This document shows, one piece after another, positions 21,190 to 32,091 of a stretch of DNA of 64,000 nt. The stretch's first letter is position 1, and every line of letters starts with the position of its first letter. Source of the DNA: Haematobia irritans (taxonomy: Eukaryota > Arthropoda > Insecta > Diptera > Muscidae); NCBI RefSeq assembly GCF_050003625.1, contig NC_134398.1:97797674-97861673 (forward strand), read 5' to 3'. The position numbers were made by a program, and so were the translations under genes. A model generated the notes under the pieces. It was not told the origin of the DNA. It ran no database searches and worked only from the letters and a program-made list of their open reading frames with translations.

Positions 21190-23814
21190 TTTTTTCTGTT
21201 TATACCGCGATTTTTGTGCTAGGCTACACCGAAAAAAAAGTTTACTATTTTTTATGAAAAATGAACTAACCCATAGTAAGAATGACCATGATTTGGCGCC
21301 AAAGATTTTTTTCATCTAGATAAGTTCATGATTTTCTTATAAATTAGTTCATGTATTGCATCGTATTTTAGTTCATTATTACTATGCTGTGGGAAGAATA
21401 TAGTTAAACTAATTCAAAATATTCCTGCTATCCGGAAAAATGAACAATTTTTTGGGAAACTTGTATTAAGAAATTGGTTTGAAATAAACTGTTTGTCGGT
21501 ATAATTTTCAAAAAAGTAGAGAAATTGAGGAATCAAAGGTACAACAAGCCTGTATACAACTATGAAATTTTTCGTACAAAACAAGTCAATTTTCTATAAC
21601 CACCAGTATTTTATTTCAAAAAATTATTATTATATTACACAAAACTATGGCTTATGATATACAATAAAGGCAATATTTTTATTCGTACGTTGGATGCAGT
21701 TACTTGTCGGTAGTTAGTAATTGCTTCTTCAAAAGAGTAATATTCTATGTTAATAGGACTAAAGTAATTAATTTAAATTTCCATGTTTTCTATCCATATG
21801 AAAGATATATGTGGCATAAATTGCTATATTCAATTGAATTGTCCAATTTAATCGATTTTGGCTAACTTTTGTTGGGCGGATTTGTCTTTTAAACATCTGA
21901 AATTGCAAAGTTATACAAAATATAAGAAAAATATTATTAATTAATTAATTCTATCGTTCATTTTGATTTTTAACTTACGGTTTTCAAGAGTATTTCTTAG
22001 AGCCAATAAGGATATCAGCTTAATTAGCATTAAACAGTAAGAATATTCAAAAAATTACCATTACAAGACCTGTCTAACTGCAAGTGAAAAAAATTATTTT
22101 TAATAAATTGAAATTTTGGTTTTATTAAAAACGGACAAAATACCGTTTATAGAAAAACTTACCATATTGAAAAATCCATCCTGTAGGTATTGGAATCATA
22201 TCCATGGACTAATGGGACGTTTTTGAAATTATTCTCAGAATATATTGAAATAAAAAATATTATAAAATTAGACATAATTTCCACTTGTCAGTATAGCATT
22301 TAGTATTTAAGTTGGACATTAAGTTCGAGTTTAGAGGCTAAAATCGCAATTTTCATGACAAGTTTTCTTTAATAATCCATTAAAAAAATAATCTTTATAA
22401 AAAACTTGGTTTGGGCTATTCTCCATCAAGTTATATTTAAATTTGTATCGAAGACGTACAATTTTATAATTTTCTTAGTGATTTATTTTTAATTTTAGCG
22501 GCTAAACTCGAACTTAGTACTCAGCTGTAGGAATTGCTGTAACATAAAAAAATAGATTCCAAAAAAATAGACTCCAACCTGTGATCCAGATGTGGAATAA
22601 ATATAGATCATGCTATTACCACTCATGTTGTATATTTTTTATGTAAATCAATTAAAAATCCGCACTAATTTTAAACTATTAAGAGAAATATACAGTTCCT
22701 TAATCTATTATTTGTTTTTTTTTTAATCAATAAAAAGCGTTTTTGATTTCTGTAACATCACATTCACTTCTCAGTTTCTAAAATGTTTCGAATAAATATA
22801 TTTTCATTAATAAACACCAATACCGCACGTACAATTTTGCAAAATTAAATCCACGTGTGCACTTCATAAATGCATCAACATAACTGAATGCAACAATAAA
22901 ACTCAAAGACACAAATAGTCATAAAGGATACATAGCTGCCGTAAAGAAAAACATCTCCACACACACACACGATCCCTTTCTGATCTCGCTATTGCAAGAA
23001 AACAACTCTCACCACAAAAGATACCAACAACACACAAGGAACATTCCATTGTCTCTAGAATCAAAACAACCAACAACAGCATAAATGACGCAATAACAAA
23101 CAATCATACGAGATATACACAAAATGTCTCTAAAAACTCCCTCGCATGATGCACTCACATTTTCCAGTAGCACGTTTATTGATTAGTTGGAATTCTATAT
23201 ATAAGTTAAGGTTAAATATATACCAAATCTATGAGGAATCTATATAAAATTATATACACCCGTCAAGGATTATATTAACTACTTTTTATTCTACTTTATC
23301 TAAAATTTTCAATGTGAGTAAAAACACTCCAGCATATAGTAAAAAGGGAAATAATCTGTAGGTAGCCATCGTACGAATCGGTAATGTCGTTAAGTTAATT
23401 TTTACTACAAAAATTTTTTTCCATACAAAATTTTTTCTTAGTAAATTGTCCACATTTCGTAGTAAGATTTTTATATTGCCCATGTAAATTTATAATAGAA
23501 TCAACGATGCATTAACTACTGTGTTGGAAATTTATTTAAGGAAAAATCCTTCCCATTTCGTAGTTAGTGAACTAAAAAACATTTACTGAATTTTTATAAG
23601 TTTTCCTTTAGCTAAGTTAATTTTCGTTGTGGTTACGAAAAAGGAACTATATTACAGTAAATTTGTTGAACTATGTGGAAGTTAAAATGGTCCTTAAATT
23701 TACAAGACACTTTTTTTTCTGTGTAAGAAGTTTCCAAACTGTCCTCGTAATTACGTGTGCTTCAACTTTTTTCAAAGCAAAGAATAAAGCGGCGTGCTCA
23801 TTGTGTGCCGGACT
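21190..23814. other. Long AT-rich non-coding stretch
   Basis: No gene recognised. The start (21215-21370) shares the palindromic word tttggcgccaa in similar context with 48640-48660. The words ttagttca and gaactaa recur. A possible small-element end reading acttttttttctgtgta lies near 23706-23723. A short ca repeat is at about 22957-22970. Short frames on either strand have no recognisable domain. Confidence 0.45.
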
Positions 23815-23990
23815 TTAGTTTTCTTCAAATAAATATGAGTTTCGTGACTTCCTTAAAGTTTTCATTTCATTTTTACCTACCAACTATAAACTATTGGAAG
23901 TAATTACAATTAATTGCCAAGCAATTTATATTTCTCCCAACTGACCACGTACTTGATGGCACAAATATTTATTGAAAACAACAAAATTCA
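23815..23990 (-). mobile_element. Fragment of TIR family X
   Basis: On the minus strand the sequence follows the repeated inner unit of the element at 8636-10146: a GGTAGGTAAAA stretch in place of GGTAAGT, then gaaatgaaaactttaagg and agtcacgaaactc. The word cacgtacttgatgg also has a counterpart. Ends are not visible. Confidence 0.6.
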
Positions 23991-24026
23991 ATTTCCTCTA
24001 GAATGTTGATGTCACAAAATTGTTAA

Positions 24027-24308
24027 AAGTGCATTAATATGGGGGCAATTGGATATAAACGGCAATTTGAAACAAAATAACAAATTAAAAAGGTGTAAAT
24101 TAAACTGACGATGTAATGCATATTTTCAAATATAAATTTTCTACCAAACTTAGTTGGTTGTACTTTGAAGTGCATTAATATGGGGGCAATTTGATATAAA
24201 CGGCAATTTGAAACAAAATAACAAATTAAAAAGGTGTAAATTAAACTGACGATGTAATGCATATTTTCAAATATAAATTGTCTACCAAACTTAGTCGGTT
24301 GTGGATTC
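24027..24308. repeat. 141-bp tandem duplication
   Basis: The unit starting aagtgcattaatatggg occurs at 24027 and again at 24168, with a few substitutions between the copies. The open frame across it is a by-product of the repeat. No function is visible. Confidence 0.9.
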
Positions 24309-25230
24309 TTGTCCTATTTCTGCAGAACGTTGAAATACAGAACATATTTTAGACTCCCTTTTTTCGGACAAAGACAATCAAAAAAAATCTATATGGTCTT
24401 TTACTCTTAATGGTATCAAAAAAAATTTCTAAATTTATATAACCCCACAGAAAGAAAATTAAATGGAATGGAAAATGTCTTCAAATCACAATTTTGGAAA
24501 AACCCTCACAGATGTTTCAGGAGTTTGCGCATCTTTATCCACCCTAACCTTGGTCCTGATAGCGCTAGGACCAAGGTTAGGGTGGATAAAGGTGGATAAA
24601 GATAAAACATTACCACATTACCCGTATGAAAACACTTATAGTTCTTTTTACCAGTTCATTTTACAAGAATCCATCATTTTATTCATTCAAATCATACTAG
24701 GAAAATATGGGGTTTTTACTTAAAAGTAGATTTATCTAAACTGCATTCAATTTGATTTAGTTTTATGCGAAAAAAGAAAACAATTTGTTTCTTTAAATTT
24801 TTCTAAATGAATATGTTAGAACAATTTCTAGTTTATCAACTGTAACTTAGAAATAATGGTACATATAACCATAGAATTTTATAGATATAAGTCTCTTAAA
24901 GTAATGAGAAAATATGGTTTTGAAAATTATTTCATAAATTTAGAAACCCCAACATCAATGAAAATATCCCTATCAACAAGAAACAAAAAAAATGTTTGGA
25001 ATGCAATCTAGAGACAAATTATAATTTCATTATACTTCCACGTAACGATAATAAAGCAAATCAATAAACATAGGTACGTAATAATTATGATTTTGTTTTT
25101 TGCAATGTACTCACCAAATAAACGCTGAAATTTATGAAGGCCTCCAGAAATTTGACGAAATGATGTTTTTTTTTTAATGATGATGATGACATAGTTTATA
25201 TGATCATGTTCGATGTTGGATCATACACCA
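24309..25230. other. Non-coding stretch with a perfect hairpin
   Basis: Apart from the hairpin at 24534-24590, no gene was recognised. A frame of 86 codons from 24463 spans the hairpin. Its middle is encoded by the two arms of the inverted repeat, so it is not convincing. Confidence 0.4.
24534..24590. repeat. 24-bp perfect inverted repeat, 9-base loop
   Basis: The arm 24534-24557 (starting tttatccaccctaacc) is the exact reverse complement of 24567-24590 (ending ggttagggtggataaa). The loop is gatagcgct. The last bases of the right arm, ggtggataaa, are then repeated once more downstream. Confidence 0.95.
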
Positions 25231-25536
25231 TTACCTTAGAACATTGATTGATTGTGGGTGGTATATTGGAGCAATGATTGCACTTACAATAAATTGCCGA
25301 GTCTGTCCACACGTGTACGGATTTATACAATTGGCAAAAATTAAGATTTGGACACTGGGGTCAGCGATGTTGTTTTGCAGCAATGCTTTTATGGGGTAAA
25401 TTGTTCTCTTCAATATTCTCGGAGACACATGAATGTGTATTGCGCCAGAAATTATTTTTGGAGTTTGGAAAGCTATAGCACAATTTGACAAAATTAGCAA
25501 ATAAAATAATTTACGAAATATCCACTTTACTACCTT
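25231..25536 (-). CDS. Possible small secreted protein exon, unrecognised
   Basis: A minus-strand frame is open from a stop at 25537-25539 to the stop at 25231. It starts with basic residues, then FYLLILSNCAIA, which looks like a signal peptide core with a small-residue cleavage site. About 75 residues follow, rich in Ile and Pro with cysteines in NCINPYTCGQ. There is no ATG in frame, so if real it would be a later exon or use an upstream spliced start; no strong acceptor is seen. I recognise no family. The length and composition are unlike the random frames nearby, but chance cannot be excluded. Confidence 0.25.
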   Translation of the reverse strand, partial: KVVKWIFRKLFYLLILSNCAIAFQTPKIISGAIHIHVSPRILKRTIYPIKALLQNNIADPSVQILIFANCINPYTCGQTRQFIVSAIIAPIYHPQSINVLR

Positions 25537-25929
25537 TTACTTCTAAAATGGTGTATTTTAGCCAAATTTTTCAAATTGTAACAGGGGAGATTTCTTTGAA
25601 ATATTCGAATATATAATTATGTTTTTTTTTTATAGAAAATGGTAGTAAAATACACTTTTGCTTTCTCTCAGCTTCTTCTCTTCAAGAGTCTTGATTAAAA
25701 AAGGAAATGATGTGGTTGATTTGTCAAGTAATTTTTTGATAGGCTTAAGCAAATGACAAAGAGCAGAGTGAAAATCGATCATCGATGTTAATCGACCATA
25801 GTAATGAAAAGGGTTGCCACCGAGCAATTGCAATTATTTCATGGGGAAATATGAGAATACATAAAAGCATTTTTTTTAATGGCCACTAAAATTGGCTGTA
25901 CACAGCAGATCCGCCATTTTGCTCGACAT
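25537..25929. other. Non-coding stretch before gypsy copy 1
   Basis: No gene or LTR recognised. The 5' LTR expected for the gypsy element that follows (start TGTTGTGGCATC) is absent, so that element is truncated at its 5' end or this stretch is unrelated flank. Confidence 0.4.
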
Positions 25930-25969
25930 TCAACAGGCGTCACTTTCCTCCATATTTTTTTGGTAACTT

Positions 25970-26930
25970 GTGCAAAAGTTTTTGGAAATTTTTCTTGTTG
26001 TAAAATGGAAGACCAGTGGTACATCAACGGCAGGTTCCCCCTTAGCGGCCATCGATAGTGGTATTTCTGCACCACCTACAGGAAATATTACAGTGGTGTA
26101 TGCCAGATTGCCTGTGCCACAGATGTTAAATACCAACATTGAAGCGTGGTTTACAAAAATGGATTTTTGGTTCACTGCATCCGGGATTGTTGCAGATAAG
26201 CAGAAGACAGCCACTGTACTTGCAGCTTTAGATCCAAATGTAATTTCGCAATTGGCTGAAGTAATTGCAACACTTCCTCAGTCCGACAGGTACGAGTACG
26301 TAAAGGCAAAAATTATTGAACATTTTGCTGATAGCGAGCAACGTCGCCTAAACCGTCTTTTGTCTGAACTCCCTCTTGGGGACAAGAAACCATCAGAATT
26401 ATACTTTGAGCCACCGTGGTGCAATGGTTAGCATGCCCGCCTTGCATACACAAGGTCGTGGGTTCGATTCCTGCTACGACCGAACACCAAAAAGTTTTTC
26501 AGCGGTGGATTATCCCACCTCAGTAATGCTGGTAACATTTCTGAGGGTTTCAAAACTACTCTAAGTGGTTTCACTGGAATGTGGAACGCCGTTCGGACTC
26601 GGCTATAAAAAGGAGGTCCCTTGTCATTGAGCTTAACATGGAATCGGGCAGCACTCAGTGATAAGAGAGAAGTTCACCACTGTGGTATCACAATGGACTG
26701 AATAGTTTAAGTGAGCCTGATACATCGGGCTGCCACATAACCTAACCAAACCTAACCTATACTTTGAGATGAAACGTGTTGCCGGCATTACACTTGGAGA
26801 TGCCGCCTTGAAAGGGTTATGGACTAAGTGGTTGCCTGAGTTCGCCCAACCAGTAGTAGCAGCATCGTCGGTACTCCAGCTGAGTTTACAAAAATTGCCG
26901 ACTCAATTATTGATGCTGTTGCACTCAACC
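25970..26930 (+). pseudogene. Gypsy gag, interrupted by SINE
   Basis: The frame 25970-26431 contains LNTNIEAWFTKMDFWFTASG, TVLAALDPNVISQLAEVI and HFADSEQRRLNRLLSELPL, the pattern of gag proteins of insect gypsy elements without an obvious zinc knuckle. A SINE splits it at 26410. The protein resumes at 26768 (KRVAGITLGDAALKGLW and KWLPEFAQPVVAA) and loses frame near 26870. The start codon is uncertain: an ATG at 26005 is out of frame with the conserved part. Confidence 0.82.
26411..26757 (+). mobile_element. Full tRNA-derived SINE with LINE-like 3' end
   Basis: This 347-bp insert in gypsy gag is flanked by an 11-bp target duplication tatactttgag (26400-26410 and 26758-26768). Its head has pol III promoter boxes: A box tggtgcaatgg (26417-26427) and B box ggttcgattcc (26461-26471). 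A tRNA-unrelated body follows. Its last 80 or so bases (ggtatcacaatggactgaat to gggctgccac and CCTAA-type repeats) match the 3' end of the RNase H LINE in this window. It is probably mobilised by that LINE's enzyme. Confidence 0.95.
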
Positions 26931-27060
26931 AAGTAAATCGGATTCAAACGAAGCCGTCGGACGAGTTACAGGAGCTTCGAGCTGCCGTTCTGCTGTTTCT
27001 TCGTCTGACCAGTGACTTGTGGGGCAGATTGAGAATTCCTGCGAAGATTCTTCATCCAGA

Positions 27061-30000
27061 TGCCAAATTTTTCGCCTACAAGTAAGAGATAAGAAAACAA
27101 ATAATACTTTTTTGGTTGACATCGGCGCCGATGTTTCCGTTTTGCCACTGGCCTCCAAGTCTTCTGACATCCGTCCTTCTGCTGTTATGCTGTACGCCGC
27201 AAATGGTTCCCCCATTAAGGTAATAGGGGAGCAGCGCATAAAACTTGATCTTGGCCTCGGTCGTGATTTCCACTGGTCATTCGTCATTGCCGACGTGACG
27301 TCATTGTGGGTGACATTATCGACTCCGATTTTATAACGACTTGCTTATCGATTTATGACGCAACCGACTTATCGACAACAAGACTGGTCTTGTATCCTAG
27401 CTTTCGTCATCCAAGTCTCCTGTCGCAGCTGTCATTCGAACATACGATCCTACAGCAACGTTTGCGGACATTTTGCAAAATTTCGCCGACATCACCCGAC
27501 TTTCGCCATATGGTTCAACGACTAAATCAACGATCTTTCATCGCATAGAAACGACAGGCCAGCCTGTTTTCTGCCGACCTAGACGTCTTTCGCCAGAAAA
27601 GCTCGCCGCTGCAAAAAAAGAGTTTGAATTCCTCATGAAAACCGGTATTTGCCAGCCGTCCAACAGCAACTGGTCCAGTCCGTTGCACTTAGTTGCTTGA
27701 TTTGAACGCCCAGACGTTATCGGATCGTTATCCGTTGCCATATTTAAAAACTTTTCAAAAATTGATCTACAAAAGGCTTTCCACCAGGTGCCAATTCATC
27801 CTGATGATGTTCCGAAAACTGCTATTAGTACGCCATTCGGCCTATACGAATTTAAATTCATGACGTTCGGTCTTTGTAACGCCGCCCAGACGTTTCAAAG
27901 GCTTATCAACGAGGTGTTACGAGGATTGGATTATGTTTTCCGGTATATCGACGATATTTGTGTTGCGTCACCTTCGATTGAACAACATCGCCAATATCTG
28001 GCCGAAGTTTTTCACCGCCTTCGGGAAAATCACCTAGCCATCAACCTCAAGAAGTGTGAATTTGGTAAAACCGAAATCAAATTTCTTGGTCACCTGGTCA
28101 ACGCTGATGGAATTCGCCCTTTACCTGAAAAAATAGCCGTAATTCAAGATTTTCCGAAACCGAGTGTGGCCCAAGAGCTTAAAAGGTTTATCGCCATGGT
28201 AAATTTTTATAGGAAGTTCTTGCCAAAAGCAATTTCGTATCTTATGCAACTACAACAGATGATAGTTGGCAACACAAAAAAAAAGATCAAACGCCCTTAG
28301 TGTGGTCTACGTCCACGGAAGCTGCATTCGAACGGTGTAAGACTGAGCTAGCAAACGCAACGATTTTAGCACATCCGTCTGCAGAAGCTGAATTGGCAAT
28401 CTTCGTTGATGCGTCCGATACTGCAGTGGAGCGGTTCTTCACCAAAACGTCAATGGCAATTTACAGCCTATCGGATTTTATTCAAAGAGATTCACAAGTA
28501 CGCAGCAAAAATACTCTACATATGATCGAGAGCTGTCAGCGATGTACCAAGCTGTTTGCTACTTTCGATATATGATTGAAGGCCGATCCTGTTACATCGT
28601 CACCGACCATCGTCCGCTTATTTTTGCATTTCGCCAAAAACTGGAAAAAGCTTCCCCACGCAGGATACGTCAGCTCGACTTTATAAGCCAATTCACTACC
28701 GATATTCGCCATACCCCTGGTGTAGAGAACGCAACGGCCGATGCACTTTCTCGCATTGAATCGATCGAATGTGTCGTGGATTTTTCACGAATGGCGGCCT
28801 CACAGAAAAGTGATACGCAGCTTCAGCAAATGCTTGAAAACTCAGGTACGCAAATGAAGTCGATGACATTAAAATATTTTTCTATCCCAGGTTCTAACGA
28901 CCAATTAATATGCGATGCAACGACGAGTTCGTCCCTACATTCCGGAAATTTTTCGGAATAGGATAATTTCGATGATGCATAATTTGTCACACCCAGCCGT
29001 CCGAGCTACCACAAAGTTACTCACCGCCAGGTTTTGCTGGCCCGGGATTAGAAAAGATACTGCAATTTACGTTCGAAATTGTCTACAGTATCAAAGGTCC
29101 AAAATCCAGCGACACACTCGGTCTTCACCAGCCAATTACGACCCTCCAACACAACGTTTTGAGCATATCAACATCGACATCGTTGGTCCGTTTCCGCTGT
29201 GCGAAGGACAACGATACTGTCTTACCATTATAGACCGTTTCACGCGATGGCCGGAAGCCGTTCCTATTCCCGACATGTCTGCTGACACCATCGTTAAGGC
29301 CCTTTTGTCTCAGTGGATATCGAGATTTGGCGTTCCGTCAAGAATAACATCCGATCGTGGTCGCCAGTTCGAATCGGCGGTATTCGCAGAGTTGGTCAAT
29401 TCAATTGGTGCAACGAATTTACGTACCACTCCGCACCACCCACAATCTAATGGAATTATAGAGAGGTGGCACCGCACGCTCAAAGCCGCAATTTTGTGCC
29501 ATAATCCAAGCAAATGGGTACAACATTTACCAACAATTCTGCTTGGCTTGCGAGTTGTATATAAACCCGACATTAATGCGTCACCAGCCGAATTAGTATA
29601 TGGGTCAACTTTGACAGTGCCTGGAGAGTTTTTCCATCACACAAAGGCTAGTAGCACCAGCGATTTTGTCAACGAATTTCGAACAGCGAACAGCAGAAGC
29701 TTAGACCAACTGAAACGGCTCACCATTCTTCGCCTCAAACGTTTGTATCAAAGAATCATCAAACAGCTACTCATGTTTTCATCCGGAACGACACGATCAG
29801 ACCTTTTCTGGTAATTAAAAAATTCTACAAATATTTTAAGATCGCAATTCAAGGCCGTCATAGCAACATAAGTGTCGATCGCTTGAAGCCTGCATTCATA
29901 TCAAACTCCAACCTCAGCGACTTGCGTACATCGGTTGTTCGGAACAACACGCCTGACATTTTACCAAATGTTCAAGATCAACCGGATATTGAAGAAAATT

Positions 30001-30155
30001 TACCTGATAGATTAAGCAGACCTAAAGTCTCTGATCTCGACACCAATCGTGCTTCAACTCAATCCAACCCAGCCGTCAGCTCTTCTCCTGAAATGCTTCG
30101 GCCCCAAAGGACTACAAGTAGAAGAAGGGTAACGGTTCCTCTAAGGTTCAGATGA
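27061..30155 (+). pseudogene. Gypsy pol: protease, RT, RNase H, integrase, broken
   Basis: Protease (27061-27336) has FLVDIGADVSVLP, where the active-site Asp is followed by Ile instead of Thr or Ser. RT is in pieces: 27473-27700 (FCRPRRLSPEKLAAAKKEF, NWSSPLHLV), then after a deletion 27788-28300 with RYIDDIC (YIDD box 27944-27955). RNase H follows at 28300-28961 (FVDASDTA, TDHRPLIFAF, NATADALSR). Integrase 28915-29814 keeps the HHCC zinc region and the D-D-E boxes (NIDIVGPF, TSDRGRQFES, NGIIERWHR). A tail continues to 30155. Several frameshifts separate the pieces. Confidence 0.9.
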
Positions 30156-30174
30156 GTTTCCTCTGGCCGAGGAA

Positions 30175-30743
<569 letters not shown>

Positions 30744-30861
30744 GTTATTATTTCTGTTATTTCAACCGTCGAACGGAACGGACGTGTTTTTTAATAGCGG
30801 ATAAAATCATCGTAATAAGTACCTACTACGAATTTCAAGTGTGGTGGGATATTAGGCCACC

Positions 30862-32091
30862 ATGCAGAGAAATTCAAAGACATCCACTGGGTTGCTAACT
30901 TCAGGGCCCAGTGGACGGGTATCGACTGGAGTTATAAATTTGGGCAATGACCAAGAGTTAGGCCCAATTAGTCGACCTGTAGACGGGTCGACAGGTGGCG
31001 ACAATTTGACAAGTCGGACCTTTTCCAAGGTAACGGCATCAAAAGGAGGTAATCCCTCATGAAAGAGATTCAAAGAACGCAGAAATGCTTTGTTTATCCT
31101 AAAGAAATTAGGATCAGTCGACCCAAGCACGTTGTCGGCTAAACAAAGCGATTCCTTAAAATGGGCTCAAGGAATTCTTGAGGCTGGAAAAAGGGAACGA
31201 TCACCGGATGAGCTGCCATCCTCCAAAAGGGATCAACGATCGTTTGCCTCAGTTGCTAAAGACAGCCTTGTGATGGCTATCATAAATAAAGGAGCATTGG
31301 ACGGTATGGTTCCATAGCAAAAATGGGGGGAAATTGAGAATGCTTTGTCTGGCGTCTACTCACAGGTGCTGGAAAAGTTTCCCGGCCCAGATCCTCGACA
31401 CCAAGAGGCTGGTTGGTATCAAGGACGATTTAAGCTAGTCGCATTTGAGGACCAGAGGTCTAAAGAATGTTTTAAAGCTGCTCTGATACTAATTGGTGAA
31501 GTTTGGGAAGGGGCTGCTCTAGAGTTAGTCGAGAAGAAAGACATACCGGCTAGACCAAGAGCACATGCGTGGATACCTGCAAACCCTCCTGACCCTGAAT
31601 CTATTTTAAATAGACTGAAACAATGCAATCCAGATCTTCCAACAGCTGATTGGAAGGTTGGCCGTTTGGATGAAGTGGATGGGCCAAGACGGCATGCAGT
31701 GTTTATATTGAACACTCAGTCTTTGCCACATCTAGCAAAGTCCCAGGGCCGTGTATGTTATGGCTTTCATTATATCCAAATGAAGGTGTATAAAAACGAT
31801 CAGCTAAAGGATTCAGAAATGGACAAGCCTCTGTCTGAATCAGAAGTAAGCGGATCCTCTTGCGAAGTCGAGGGGGATACCAAGACATTTGAAGACATGG
31901 ATAGATACCGTATGCGTGAGGAGGCTTCTACTGCCTCAGAACTCACCAAAGTTGAACCTATGGTTATTGCGAGAGTCACCGATATCTCTGAAGAGGACAT
32001 TCTTGATGACTCGATTGAAGCGGCTGATGTGACGGTTGTTGAAAATCTCGATGGTCCTACGGATCCTCCAGATAAATCTTCATCATTGTAA
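30862..32091 (+). pseudogene. LINE ORF1 (copy E), two nonsense codons
   Basis: ORF1 spans 409 codons from ATG 30862 ([10 protein letters not shown]) to the TAA ending at 32091. A TGA at 31060-31062 and a TAG at 31315-31317 interrupt it; copy F has CGA and AAG at these sites. The N-terminal part is polar. The middle has RDQRSFASVAKDSLVMAI, and the DUF4780-like domain covers about residues 160-310. An acidic tail with SEEDILDDSIEAADVTVVE follows. No CCHC knuckle is present. The product would be the RNA-binding partner of ORF2 in target-primed reverse transcription. Confidence 0.88.

Larger units (their letters stand above)
15605..21190 (-). mobile_element. Old mariner element, split by copia and a MITE
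   Basis: A mariner transposase runs on the minus strand from 21074 down to 15671, with a copia element at 16021-20104 and a MITE at 20676-20961 inserted in it. The left end (cgaggatggttcgg, after TA at 15603-15604) resembles mariner TIRs. A related ggaaacttc word sits near 21155-21165 in inverse orientation, so the right end is near 21160-21190 but not exact. Confidence 0.75.

Noticed and set aside
22903..23103. A 66-codon minus-strand frame with a hydrophobic start
   Set aside because: Low complexity on the opposite strand (ca repeats and short CA-rich words) creates it; no conserved domain.
24463..24723. An 86-codon plus-strand frame with a hydrophobic stretch
   Set aside because: Its middle is encoded by the two arms of a perfect hairpin, and no family or splice signals support it.
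26411..26482. Functional tRNA gene at the SINE head
   Set aside because: A and B boxes are present, but the sequence continues into a SINE body with target duplications, so it is a SINE promoter.
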